Source of the DNA: Desulfurococcales archaeon
GTDB lineage: Archaea > Thermoproteota > Thermoprotei_A > Sulfolobales > Desulfurococcaceae
DNA: 13,733 nucleotides
Reading direction: 5' to 3'
Assembly (NCBI GenBank): GCA_026985375.1
Contig: JALSQP010000061.1
Location: 1 to 13,733 of the forward strand
The notes under the pieces were generated by a model. That model saw only the letters and a list, made by a program, of their open reading frames with translations. It was not told where the DNA came from and ran no database searches. Shown in pieces: positions 5,485 to 12,454 of this stretch. A program made the position numbers and the translations under genes. Every line of letters starts with the position of its first letter. Position 1 is the stretch's first letter.

Positions 5485-7149
5485 ATGAAAAAACTCATAA
5501 CAGTACTTGCATTATTGATAATCTTCTCATCATTTGCGGCACCGATGATTAATGCTCAATATGTTGTGGTCTCGTCGTCTCGAATAGTGTTCATATACGC
5601 GCCATGTTTCGATCCCGAACAAAACCTGACAGGGACGTTGAAAGAGCTGGTAAACAGTTCATCAATATATATCGTTGTGTCTCAGCCTCCATATACGCCA
5701 TTATATGGATTATTAAGTCTTGTCAACGGCTCTTGGAGCCTTGATAAAGGAGTACCAGGGAATGTAACACTAATACTAGACAATGGTAGCAGAATATATC
5801 CGTACAAGATCATAGACCAGAAGCACCTACAGGCGAGGTTGGGAAAAGAATCAATGCTTATAGCGGTACAGGGCATAAATCCGGAGTACTTCAATTATAG
5901 TTCAAACCCCTACTACAACATAACAAAGCAACATATTCCGCCGCAGAGCATAGTAGTTCCGATCAACGGGACCAGTGAATGGAAACTGCTCGATACCTCG
6001 ATAAGCGTCTACAAGATAACCGGTGGATATCGCCTAGTCATAAAAGGATACGTGAATATCCTCGTCAGCAACGAAACTTTCACTACACCAATAGTTAAAC
6101 TTAACATTACAAAAGCAACAGCACAAGTAGCGTCAGGCGTCTATTGGCTAAAATTCCACCTAGTACCGGAAAACAATGAAGTCCTTGTTATAACACTGGG
6201 AACCAGAGAGCCAAGAACATGGATGGGTAAGAATTACGGTGAATTCCACAATCCTGTGACTCCATGGCTTCCTCCAGGTTTTGCAAAAACAATAGGGTTC
6301 AACGCGACAAAGTGGGCATTAAAAGAAGTGGCATCATTCTATATCTCATTGGCGGGATTCATGTATTCGTATACAAAGTCGAGATTCATAACGATCAACT
6401 ACCCTGTTATCTACAATGCATATCTAGTCGCTAAAGCATTAGGCCTTGATGAAAAGCAGACCAATGAGCTCCTACAAATAGCACTAGATGGACTAAACAA
6501 AATATTGGACACCACTAGGAACAAATTAGGAGCAGATACATCAATCTTAATATACTCATCCTTCAACAAACTTCCTAAGCCGCAGGAAATAAAGGGTACA
6601 ATAGAGGTCGTGCCTGGACTTTACAAGGTAAGCGGAGCAATTGATGTTAGCGCATTATCTGAAGGATCACAAATAATCAGTATAAATGGTGAAAAATATC
6701 TGGTTGTGCCCTACAATGATCTAAGAGGATACCTAGTAGTTAAATCACCCTACTCCAAGACGGGAATACAAGGTACGATGTCCACAGGCGCTGTAATAGG
6801 ACTATTTGGCGCACTGGCAAACGATTACGGAATAGCGATATCGAAACTACTAAACGAGGTCGTCAGCCTCCAGAACAAGGTCTCCGACTTAACTGCGGAC
6901 AACATTAAGCTTAAGGACGAGAACTCTCAGCTCAATCGGACGGTTGAGAATCTAAAGGCTGAGCTCGGCAAATATAAGGCCGTAAATGCAAATCTTACCA
7001 GCAAGATCCTAGACCTAGAGGATCAAATAAAGAAGCTAAAATACAACATTGACAGCGCGACTCTTTATGCAATAGCTGGCGTAGTCGGCATAGCTATTCT
7101 CGTGCTAATACTTTACTACGTTGTCGGTAAGAGTGTCAAGAAGAGGTAA
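5485..7149 (+). CDS. Secreted, membrane-anchored surface glycoprotein-like protein with coiled-coil stalk
   Basis: A large extracellular protein with type I topology. A Sec-type signal peptide begins MKKLITVLALLIIF and probably ends after MINA. An ectodomain of about 425 residues follows, rich in beta-type segments, Tyr, Asn and Ser. A heptad-like coiled coil lies at about residues 450-522. One transmembrane helix (about 527-548) is followed by a short basic tail (KSVKKR). The mature part holds 13 N-X-S/T sequons, as expected for a heavily glycosylated archaeal surface protein. This layout resembles the membrane-anchored stalk subunits of crenarchaeal S-layers (SlaB, tetrabrachion), but I see no sequence match that proves it. 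A surface solute-binding or adhesion protein is possible. GGTGG (5474-5478) favours the ATG at 5485; ATG 5482 is close behind, and TTG 5446 is unlikely because it would bury the signal peptide. Confidence 0.8.
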   Translation: MKKLITVLALLIIFSSFAAPMINAQYVVVSSSRIVFIYAPCFDPEQNLTGTLKELVNSSSIYIVVSQPPYTPLYGLLSLVNGSWSLDKGVPGNVTLILDNGSRIYPYKIIDQKHLQARLGKESMLIAVQGINPEYFNYSSNPYYNITKQHIPPQSIVVPINGTSEWKLLDTSISVYKITGGYRLVIKGYVNILVSNETFTTPIVKLNITKATAQVASGVYWLKFHLVPENNEVLVITLGTREPRTWMGKNYGEFHNPVTPWLPPGFAKTIGFNATKWALKEVASFYISLAGFMYSYTKSRFITINYPVIYNAYLVAKALGLDEKQTNELLQIALDGLNKILDTTRNKLGADTSILIYSSFNKLPKPQEIKGTIEVVPGLYKVSGAIDVSALSEGSQIISINGEKYLVVPYNDLRGYLVVKSPYSKTGIQGTMSTGAVIGLFGALANDYGIAISKLLNEVVSLQNKVSDLTADNIKLKDENSQLNRTVENLKAELGKYKAVNANLTSKILDLEDQIKKLKYNIDSATLYAIAGVVGIAILVLILYYVVGKSVKKR

Positions 7150-7159
7150 AACAGAAGAT

Positions 7160-7180
7160 AATTGTTATTTTATTTCAATT
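7160..7180 (+). terminator. U-rich termination region between convergent genes
   Basis: Directly after the surface-protein stop, the plus strand has a U-rich run (TTGTTATTTTATTTC) bounded by AATTG and CAATT, which could pair weakly. Archaeal termination mainly needs such U-tracts. The convergent YdjM-like gene ends at 7179, so the element overlaps its stop codon. Confidence 0.35.
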
Positions 7181-7649
7181 ACAGGTATTTTATCAACAGT
7201 TCTAATGCACCAGAGTAGATAAGCCAGGACAATAATAAGATAAACGCTATTATGAAACCCATAGCTGTTGAGGCAAGACTGTCCGACCTAAAAATCCTCA
7301 GCCCATAGACCCTGTTGCTGAAAGGCCAGATTATGTAGACACCTCTCTTGGTAAGGCTATCACAACAAATATGTAAAAGCCAACCAGCTACAAATGAGAG
7401 TGTCAAAGACCATACATTATTACGGAGTAAATTGAGTGGAAAAAGATTCAACAATAAGTAGAGGCCTATCCCCCCTATAAGTACGGAGAACAAATTATGT
7501 AATGATTTTCTATGTCCAAACCTTAGATCGAAATCTGGTATATAACCGCCTATACCTCCCATGATTAGACACAATGGGATCAAATAAAGCTTAGAAGCGA
7601 AAAACAGGCCGGAGATAGCACCTATTATAACATGTATTGATCTATGCAT
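7179..7649 (-). CDS. YdjM/DUF457-type membrane-bound metal-dependent hydrolase
   Basis: A 156-residue membrane protein with about four hydrophobic helices, of the YdjM (DUF457) family annotated as membrane-bound metal-dependent hydrolases. The characteristic metal-ligand pattern is present: HRSIH at residues 2-6, PDFD, HRKSLHN, GWLLHICCDSLTKRG, then the aromatic VYIIWPFSN. The biological substrate of the family is not established as far as I know; links to the cell envelope or lipid metabolism are suggested. The ATG at 7649 has GGGAG six bases upstream. It lies about 100 bases after tiaS on the same strand, and that gap contains a candidate C/D-box RNA. It converges with the surface-protein gene. 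Confidence 0.85.
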   Translation of the reverse strand: MHRSIHVIIGAISGLFFASKLYLIPLCLIMGGIGGYIPDFDLRFGHRKSLHNLFSVLIGGIGLYLLLNLFPLNLLRNNVWSLTLSFVAGWLLHICCDSLTKRGVYIIWPFSNRVYGLRIFRSDSLASTAMGFIIAFILLLSWLIYSGALELLIKYL

Positions 7650-7668
7650 GATATTCTCCCATTCAATA

Positions 7669-7737
7669 ATGGTCAGCAGAGGACCACATCTTCATCTATC
7701 AGTTCGATCCCGGGGTATCTCCTCATCCCTATCCATA
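7669..7737 (-). ncRNA. Candidate C/D-box guide sRNA
   Basis: The minus strand of this gap shows, in order, a box C-like GGGATGA (7729-7723), 20 bases, box D' CTGA (7702-7699), a C'-like GATGA (7696-7692), 15 bases, and box D CTGA (7676-7673). Order and box-to-box length (57 bases) fit archaeal C/D sRNAs. ATGG (7736-7733) and CCAT (7672-7669) could close a short terminal stem, but three bases separate the stem from box C. Box C has one deviation from RUGAUGA, and the D'-C' spacer is short. Guide segments would be the bases just before D' (ending CGGGATCGAA) and before D (ending GGTCCTCTG). Targets are unknown. The location between tiaS and the YdjM-like gene is typical for such RNAs. Confidence 0.45.
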
Positions 7738-7749
7738 ATATCCGGTGTA

Positions 7750-9114
7750 TCAGGCTATAAAGTAGCTCTTCCCCTTCAAATAAAAATTAGTCGGGATATA
7801 CCTCTCAGGGAATCCCTTCTTTTCTTTACCGAACCTTTCGAGTGGTTTCATAAGATGCTTGAATGCCCTTGGCGGAGGCTCATACCATCCAGGAGATATT
7901 TTTCGCTCAAGGTAAACTATCTCCTTATATAGATCTCTTGCTCTTAAGCCGCATTTCGGACACTTAAATCCTTTATTCTTCCCTGCGCTTTTAAGTCTGG
8001 AACCGCAACGGGGACACAGCGGATTCAACAACTTTACATTAGGAGCAAGAGCTATTACATGGAGTTTTTCAAGATTTATGGTAGGTCCATGTCGTCTGCT
8101 CATCGGCCGTACGACACCCATAACCTCTATAGTATCGCCTGGCAGAAGCTCCTCCACTATGTTCCTGAAATGACCGGTTGGTTCGTACGCGGCCACATCA
8201 ATTACATAGACACCATCTGTAACACTAAATATTACGTGTCCTCCGGTAATTCTCTTAGGCTTAGAATGAACTCTTACCTTAATTCTAACAGATCTGTAGA
8301 TATAGGCTTCTCTCAAATTATTAATCCTCAATAAATGTGCATCCGTGTGTTGGTTGGTCCGAAAAATTAATGCACCTTCTACAGGCTCCTCTATGTCTAG
8401 CATTCCAAAAGCCTCAAGTACATCCTCGGGTTCTTCGCCTCTTATCCCGAGCAGTACCGGGTCTGGGCCATGTGGTAGGATTAAGGTCTTATTTGTCTCC
8501 CAGTCATAGTTCAGAAATGTTCTTCCACGCGTGACCATTGCCATCTTCTTCACTGATTCAGATGGGACTTTTCTCGGTTTTCCGTAATTCTCCTCGGATC
8601 TATACGCTATTAATTCGTAGGTATAATCAGTCCTAGTCATTCGATACCCTATCCCCGCAAGGCTGCCGATAAGGCCTCTGCGTCCTCCAGTTATCCTTCT
8701 ATAGATTATCTTATCGCCAAGCTTACCGACGATGCGGTCTAGTAATGTCAAGGATACAATATCCGATAATGCTTTACGAGAAAACCATTCGAGAAGAGCG
8801 TTGATCTCACCCTTATATAGGACTATGCCTGGCTGGCTCTCTGGGTGTCTGTACTCAGATACATACTCTTCAGCATATGCGAGGGCTTCCTCAAGCAAGT
8901 CTTCTGGATCACGGCTCGTATCTAGTCTGAGGACAAGTGCTCCATTACCTCTAGTCTTCCATGGTACGCCGGGATTCAACCTTATGAGGTTTGGATAATC
9001 AATAAGCTTTACTTTCGGGTCATGCAACCATTTCCCGAGTAGCCTGTATATAAAATGGGTTGTGCATCCACCACGGGGCGAGTCTATATCGTCGACGCCT
9101 AAATGTATGATCAC
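7750..9114 (-). CDS. tiaS: tRNA(Ile2) 2-agmatinylcytidine synthetase (TiaS)
   Basis: Uses agmatine and ATP to convert C34 of tRNA-Ile(CAU) into agmatidine, so that the tRNA reads AUA instead of AUG. It is essential in archaea, and AUA is common in this window. From the GTG start (454 residues) the markers run in family order. GVDDIDSPRGGCTT (6-19) opens the kinase-like N-terminal part. NPGVPWKTRGNGA comes next, with NQHTDAH at 254-260. An OB-fold segment begins GGHVIFSV, and a zinc ribbon carries CPRCG and CPKCG (Cys367, 370, 385, 388). I chose GTG 9114 because AAGGAGTGA (9128-9120) lies five bases before it. A frame extension to ATG 9141 would run into deoxyhypusine synthase and add no conserved residues. 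The upstream stop codon is inside the ribosome binding site, so translation is probably coupled. Confidence 0.96.
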   Translation of the reverse strand: MIIHLGVDDIDSPRGGCTTHFIYRLLGKWLHDPKVKLIDYPNLIRLNPGVPWKTRGNGALVLRLDTSRDPEDLLEEALAYAEEYVSEYRHPESQPGIVLYKGEINALLEWFSRKALSDIVSLTLLDRIVGKLGDKIIYRRITGGRRGLIGSLAGIGYRMTRTDYTYELIAYRSEENYGKPRKVPSESVKKMAMVTRGRTFLNYDWETNKTLILPHGPDPVLLGIRGEEPEDVLEAFGMLDIEEPVEGALIFRTNQHTDAHLLRINNLREAYIYRSVRIKVRVHSKPKRITGGHVIFSVTDGVYVIDVAAYEPTGHFRNIVEELLPGDTIEVMGVVRPMSRRHGPTINLEKLHVIALAPNVKLLNPLCPRCGSRLKSAGKNKGFKCPKCGLRARDLYKEIVYLERKISPGWYEPPPRAFKHLMKPLERFGKEKKGFPERYIPTNFYLKGKSYFIA

Positions 9115-9119
9115 ATGTA

Positions 9120-10106
9120 TCACTCCTTGGCCAATAGACATTTAGCTCCAGCAACGATTATTGGTAGGAATACGGTGGCGTCACCATATACTACGACCTG
9201 TTTTCCGGATGGTTTTATCTTGTTCCAACTAATTGCTTCGCGGGGTTGGGCACCGCTGAGACTTCCATCATATTCTACAGCAGTAGTAATATATACCGCA
9301 TAGTCGAGCCCGTCCTTGAACTGTGCCCACCATATCGTGTGATGCTTGCTTATACCTCCACCGATTATCAGACCTCCTAACTTCTTGGACTCGAATATAA
9401 TGTCCAGTATCTTCCTCTCATCGCTTAGCAGATCTAGTTTTAATCCCGTGAAAGGCTGGTTAAAGGCAAGCTGTGAACCAAACGCGCCATCCACAATACC
9501 GGGCACGAAGACAGGGATCTTTTTAGCGGCTGCGGCAGCCAATATGCTGTAAGGATCCTTTATCCTTTTACCGGCTTCGTAAAGTAATTCACTCGGACTC
9601 CACTCCTTCTTGTCCTTAAGTATTTCGTCAAGGAAATTCTTCACGAACTTTTCGATTGGTAAGCCATAATTTTCCATTGGTATGAACACGTTTCCAAGCC
9701 TATGTATTTCTAAGACCCGAAGCATAGAGTCATCTGTCAGCCAGTCTCCTTTGTAGTACTTATAGCCTAATCCCCTAGCTATATCGTGGTCGATTGTGCC
9801 ACAAGTTGTTATAATAGCGTCCGCGAATCCCTCCCTGACAAGCTGGGCTAGTACTCCCCTAAGCCCTGTCGAGACTAGATTGCCTGTGAACGCTAGGATC
9901 CTAGTAGCCTCCTTGTCTCTCCACATGTCTGCCAGTATTTTTGCTGCGACATAAACATGTCCAGCCATGAACCCATGTGATTTACCAAATGCTTCGACTA
10001 GTTCACAGACACTTATATCTTCTCTAATGAAGTAGTCCTCAACAGGTTCTTTCAATAATAATTTTCTTGCGTCCTTCAAAATAGGTGTATCATCCACATC
10101 CGGCAC
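9120..10106 (-). CDS. dys: Deoxyhypusine synthase
   Basis: Transfers the aminobutyl group of spermidine to a conserved lysine of aIF5A in an NAD-dependent reaction, the first step of hypusine formation. Clear family signatures are FTGNLVSTGLRG (NAD-binding region), TCGTIDHD, VPGIVDGAFGSQL, GGGISKHHTIW with the catalytic lysine (Lys254 from this start), and YITTAVEYDGSLSGAQPREAISW near the C-terminus. The protein is full length. The start is uncertain. GTG 10106 has GGTGA seven bases upstream and lies downstream of a predicted transcription start near 10137, whereas TTG 10145 would add 13 residues but lacks a ribosome binding site. Conservation with other archaeal enzymes begins around LLKEPVED, inside both versions. 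tiaS follows five bases after the stop. Confidence 0.95.
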   Translation of the reverse strand: MPDVDDTPILKDARKLLLKEPVEDYFIREDISVCELVEAFGKSHGFMAGHVYVAAKILADMWRDKEATRILAFTGNLVSTGLRGVLAQLVREGFADAIITTCGTIDHDIARGLGYKYYKGDWLTDDSMLRVLEIHRLGNVFIPMENYGLPIEKFVKNFLDEILKDKKEWSPSELLYEAGKRIKDPYSILAAAAAKKIPVFVPGIVDGAFGSQLAFNQPFTGLKLDLLSDERKILDIIFESKKLGGLIIGGGISKHHTIWWAQFKDGLDYAVYITTAVEYDGSLSGAQPREAISWNKIKPSGKQVVVYGDATVFLPIIVAGAKCLLAKE

Positions 10107-10160
10107 GATGATATCACCATTACGGGTTATAAGGAGATTATGCAACTATAACTGTTTTTC

Positions 10161-10166
10161 ATAAAA
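10161..10166 (-). promoter_or_regulatory. Weak internal TATA-like element before deoxyhypusine synthase
   Basis: The minus strand reads GATTTTATGAAAA in the 33-base gap after the nuclease-like gene. It would start transcription near 10137, a short leader before GTG 10106. It could give deoxyhypusine synthase and TiaS expression independent of the upstream gene. Confidence 0.25.
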
Positions 10167-10178
10167 TCAGTAACTATG

Positions 10179-10862
10179 CTATGGAGTGTATTTCTTGACT
10201 TTTACGGGTTGTACACCGAGATAGTCGATAACCATGTATATGTCCTTCAGGAAATTATTGAGCTCATATATGCTCATTATTACAACATCATCATATGCTC
10301 TGATCTTGGGCTCAGTGAGTGTAATGACTAGCGGAATTATTGTTTTGGTATACTTGAAAAACTTCCATTTGCTGATCGCCCACGTGATATGCTCAGAGAG
10401 TCTGATGGCTCTCGCCTTATGTTTGCTCGCAATTTCCTTGAGAGCCGATGGGGAGACTCCTCTTGTCCAGTGCTTACAGTCAATAATGATGCATCGCCTC
10501 GCACCCACATCAATTCCCACTACATCTATCTCTAGCCTCACGGGCCTAGTTAGCCGGAAATTATTCCTAGCAATGTAGCCGTGGCCCGTCAGTATCTCTT
10601 TCGAGAATAGCTCGAAGTCATGCCAGTCAAGATAAGGAGCTATATGTTTGTAATAAACGCCTCTTCTTATTCCATAGATTGCCGCGTCTAGGGGTGCCTC
10701 AACGACAACTCTATCATTATCGTCTATGATTCTGATCCCGGGTATAGATGAGCATAGTTCTAAGACCGTCTCGCGGGAAATACCAGTTATCCTGCTAAGC
10801 TCATTGATGCTTATCTCTCTGTGTTTGAGCAGTGTTTCTAGGAGGCTGGATAGTAGAAACAT
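10179..10862 (-). CDS. HTH plus PD-(D/E)XK nuclease-like protein (Mrr-like)
   Basis: A 227-residue protein in two parts. The first 60 residues form a winged-helix-like segment (LKHREISINELSRITGISRETVLELC). The rest looks like a restriction-endonuclease fold of the Mrr group: WHDFELFSKEILTGHGY as the first helix (Glu84), LEIDVVG with Asp113, and IIIDCKHW with Asp128 and Lys130, giving the E...D...DxK active-site pattern. It is a putative DNase. No methyltransferase lies nearby, so a classical restriction system is unlikely; a repair or DNA-processing role is possible. It diverges from PCNA, which fits a DNA role, but I see no PCNA-binding box at its C-terminus. ATG 10862 is favoured by GGTG (10874-10871) and by a TATA box at 10891-10898. 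ATG 10880 is the alternative. Confidence 0.75.
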   Translation of the reverse strand: MFLLSSLLETLLKHREISINELSRITGISRETVLELCSSIPGIRIIDDNDRVVVEAPLDAAIYGIRRGVYYKHIAPYLDWHDFELFSKEILTGHGYIARNNFRLTRPVRLEIDVVGIDVGARRCIIIDCKHWTRGVSPSALKEIASKHKARAIRLSEHITWAISKWKFFKYTKTIIPLVITLTEPKIRAYDDVVIMSIYELNNFLKDIYMVIDYLGVQPVKVKKYTP

Positions 10863-10890
10863 TAAGGGTACACCATGCATGATATTCTTG

Positions 10891-10898
10891 TTTTTATA
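10891..10898 (-). promoter_or_regulatory. TATA box for the nuclease-dys-tiaS operon
   Basis: The minus strand reads GTATAAAAAC, with TATAAAAA as core. A start about 26 bases on falls near 10868, a few bases before ATG 10862. This box and the PCNA promoter share one 127-base divergent intergenic region. Confidence 0.5.
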
Positions 10899-10950
10899 CG
10901 CACTATAATGGTTGTATTGTCATGAAAAACTATTAGATTTACATGTTAGA

Positions 10951-10960
10951 GTATTATATT
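10951..10960 (+). promoter_or_regulatory. TATA box for PCNA
   Basis: GTATTATATT is centred about 26 bases before the expected start near 10982. The leader would be about 8 bases and overlap the GGTGG ribosome binding site that precedes ATG 10990. Confidence 0.45.
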
Positions 10961-10989
10961 GTGATATTAGCGATTATTTGGTGGTATAT

Positions 10990-11727
10990 ATGGCGAGAAT
11001 AGTCTATCCAGAAGCAAAATACATCAAGAGCATTATAGATGTCCTCGCAAAACTAGCTGATGAAGTAGCCTTCCAGCTAACACCCGATGGCTTAAGAGTC
11101 AAGGCTTTAGACCCGGCGAGAGTTGCCCTTATGGATATTGATTTGCCGTCAACAGCTTTCCTCGAATACGACGTCCCCGAGGAGATCGTTGCGGGTATAT
11201 CAACCGCTAATTTAGCCAAATTGTTGAAGAAGATAAAGAAAGGAGATAAGTTTGTCATGGAGGTAACAGAAGACACTATTACGATGACTGTGGAGTCTAT
11301 ATCGCGGAGGAAATACCGGTTCAGAAACATGGAGGCGCCGGTACCCGATATCCCCGAGGCAAAACTAGAATTCAATGTCGAGGCCCAGCTCCTCGTCGAT
11401 GTCATTAAACACGCAATCAAGGACGCAGAGGCTGTTGGCGACACATTAGAAATAGAGGCTCCTAATGAAGACACTCTCTACCTAAGAGGCGTGGGTACTA
11501 CGACAACTGAGACAAAACTGACCCGCGATATGGCGGCACTAATAGATCTCGCTGTGAAAGAGCCGAGCAAATCGGCGTATCAGCTAGAATATCTCAAACA
11601 CGTGGTTAACTTGACAAGAATAGCAGAAATTGTCGTGCTGAGATTCTCTAGTGATATGCCTCTCGAAATGGAGTTCAGTCTCGCTGAGGGTAGGGTTAAG
11701 TACCTGTTAGCGCCCAAGGCAATCTAG
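10990..11727 (+). CDS. pcn: DNA polymerase sliding clamp (PCNA)
   Basis: Ring-forming processivity factor that tethers DNA polymerase, ligase, FEN1 and other replication or repair enzymes to DNA. The 245-residue length is standard. The N-terminal half carries the family segment LTPDGLRVKALDPARVALMDIDLP. The interdomain connector lies near residues 112-126 (NMEAPVPDIPEAKL). The C-terminus ends KYLLAPKAI, the usual strand before the tail. The open frame reaches back to 10912, but that extension is unlike PCNA. ATG 10990 has GGTGG five bases upstream and gives the canonical N-terminus. Many crenarchaea have two or three PCNA paralogues that form heterotrimers; which one this is cannot be told from the sequence alone. 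It is followed by a nucleotidyltransferase-like gene with its own TATA box. Confidence 0.96.
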   Translation: MARIVYPEAKYIKSIIDVLAKLADEVAFQLTPDGLRVKALDPARVALMDIDLPSTAFLEYDVPEEIVAGISTANLAKLLKKIKKGDKFVMEVTEDTITMTVESISRRKYRFRNMEAPVPDIPEAKLEFNVEAQLLVDVIKHAIKDAEAVGDTLEIEAPNEDTLYLRGVGTTTTETKLTRDMAALIDLAVKEPSKSAYQLEYLKHVVNLTRIAEIVVLRFSSDMPLEMEFSLAEGRVKYLLAPKAI

Positions 11728-11730
11728 CTG

Positions 11731-11738
11731 GTATATAA
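11731..11738 (+). promoter_or_regulatory. TATA box upstream of the nucleotidyltransferase-like gene
   Basis: GTATATAA lies four bases after the PCNA stop. Transcription would start near 11761, giving a leader of about 23 bases with GGTG at 11767-11770. A second A/T-rich element at 11749-11757 (TTTTAATAA) could instead start the transcript almost at the ATG. Confidence 0.45.
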
Positions 11739-11783
11739 CGCGGGGGCTTTTAATAACAACTTATCTGGTGTTTCACCAATTTG

Positions 11784-12428
11784 ATGCCCTCTAGAGAAAC
11801 TGATTATGCATCGCATATTATTTTCCGGATTAGTCACCTAGCTAAAGAAATAAAGGAATATGGAGGGCGCTTTGTAGTTCTTAATGATATTGCGACAGCA
11901 CTTTACGGATTGGTTAAACCTGTATCAGAGATACGGATACTTGTTGATGGCATAGAAGATGAGAGACTAACGGATATTTTTGTTAATGGGCTTGGAATGG
12001 CTGGTTACAAAGATGATATATTGAGAAGCTTAAAGATAATCAACAAAGCTGTTCTTAATCCATTATTCATTCCGATAACCATTGTAGAAAAGCCGAGAAA
12101 ACCTGTAGATAGAGTGATTCTTGAAGAACCTATAGAGTTTGCTGATAATGAGATAGAGATGAATCTTCCTCGAATAGAATATCTGATAGCTAAGCTCCTG
12201 GGCATTGGAGAATACCCATATATTGTTGATGCGACCGCTCTCCTGCTCGCCTATATTGACGTGATAAATACAGATATCCTCATGAACTACACAGATCTAT
12301 CTCCTCTCATGGACTTATTACGTAATATTAGAGAATTTACCAGTATTTTCCCAGAGCTTAATAAGCATCGTGATAAAATAAGTGATCTAATGGAAAAAAT
12401 AAAAAGACTCCTACAAAACCATTTCTAG
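11784..12428 (+). CDS. Nucleotidyltransferase-fold-like protein with degenerate active site
   Basis: A 214-residue soluble protein. Residues 30-57 (FVVLNDIATALYGL, then VSEIRILVDG) follow the start of the minimal nucleotidyltransferase/AbiEii fold, in which a GG/GS turn precedes a helix and then a DxD strand. Here the GG/GS turn is replaced by ND and the DxD position reads ExR, so catalysis looks unlikely. The C-terminal half is helical, with an amphipathic, Lys-rich end (LMEKIKRLLQNHF). The ATG at 11784 is used; the TTG just before it is less likely. It is flanked by PCNA and the PhoH-like gene, 26 bases before the latter. No toxin partner is present. I would call it an uncharacterised NTase-like protein with moderate confidence in the gene and low confidence in the fold. 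Confidence 0.6.
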   Translation: MPSRETDYASHIIFRISHLAKEIKEYGGRFVVLNDIATALYGLVKPVSEIRILVDGIEDERLTDIFVNGLGMAGYKDDILRSLKIINKAVLNPLFIPITIVEKPRKPVDRVILEEPIEFADNEIEMNLPRIEYLIAKLLGIGEYPYIVDATALLLAYIDVINTDILMNYTDLSPLMDLLRNIREFTSIFPELNKHRDKISDLMEKIKRLLQNHF

Positions 12429-12454
12429 ATGAAAAATTGATCATGGTGATGCCT

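Noticed and set aside
7702..7711. T-loop-like GTTCGATCCC on the plus strand
   Set aside because: The bases on its 5' side do not pair with the CCGGG on its 3' side, and no other tRNA arms are present. It is better explained as the reverse complement of a guide segment.
9115..9141. Nine-residue N-terminal extension of TiaS to ATG 9141
   Set aside because: It overlaps the end of deoxyhypusine synthase; GTG 9114 has a strong GGAGTGA site five bases upstream.
10912..10989. 26-residue N-terminal extension of PCNA
   Set aside because: Not PCNA-like. It starts inside the divergent promoter, and ATG 10990 with GGTGG gives the canonical N-terminus and length.
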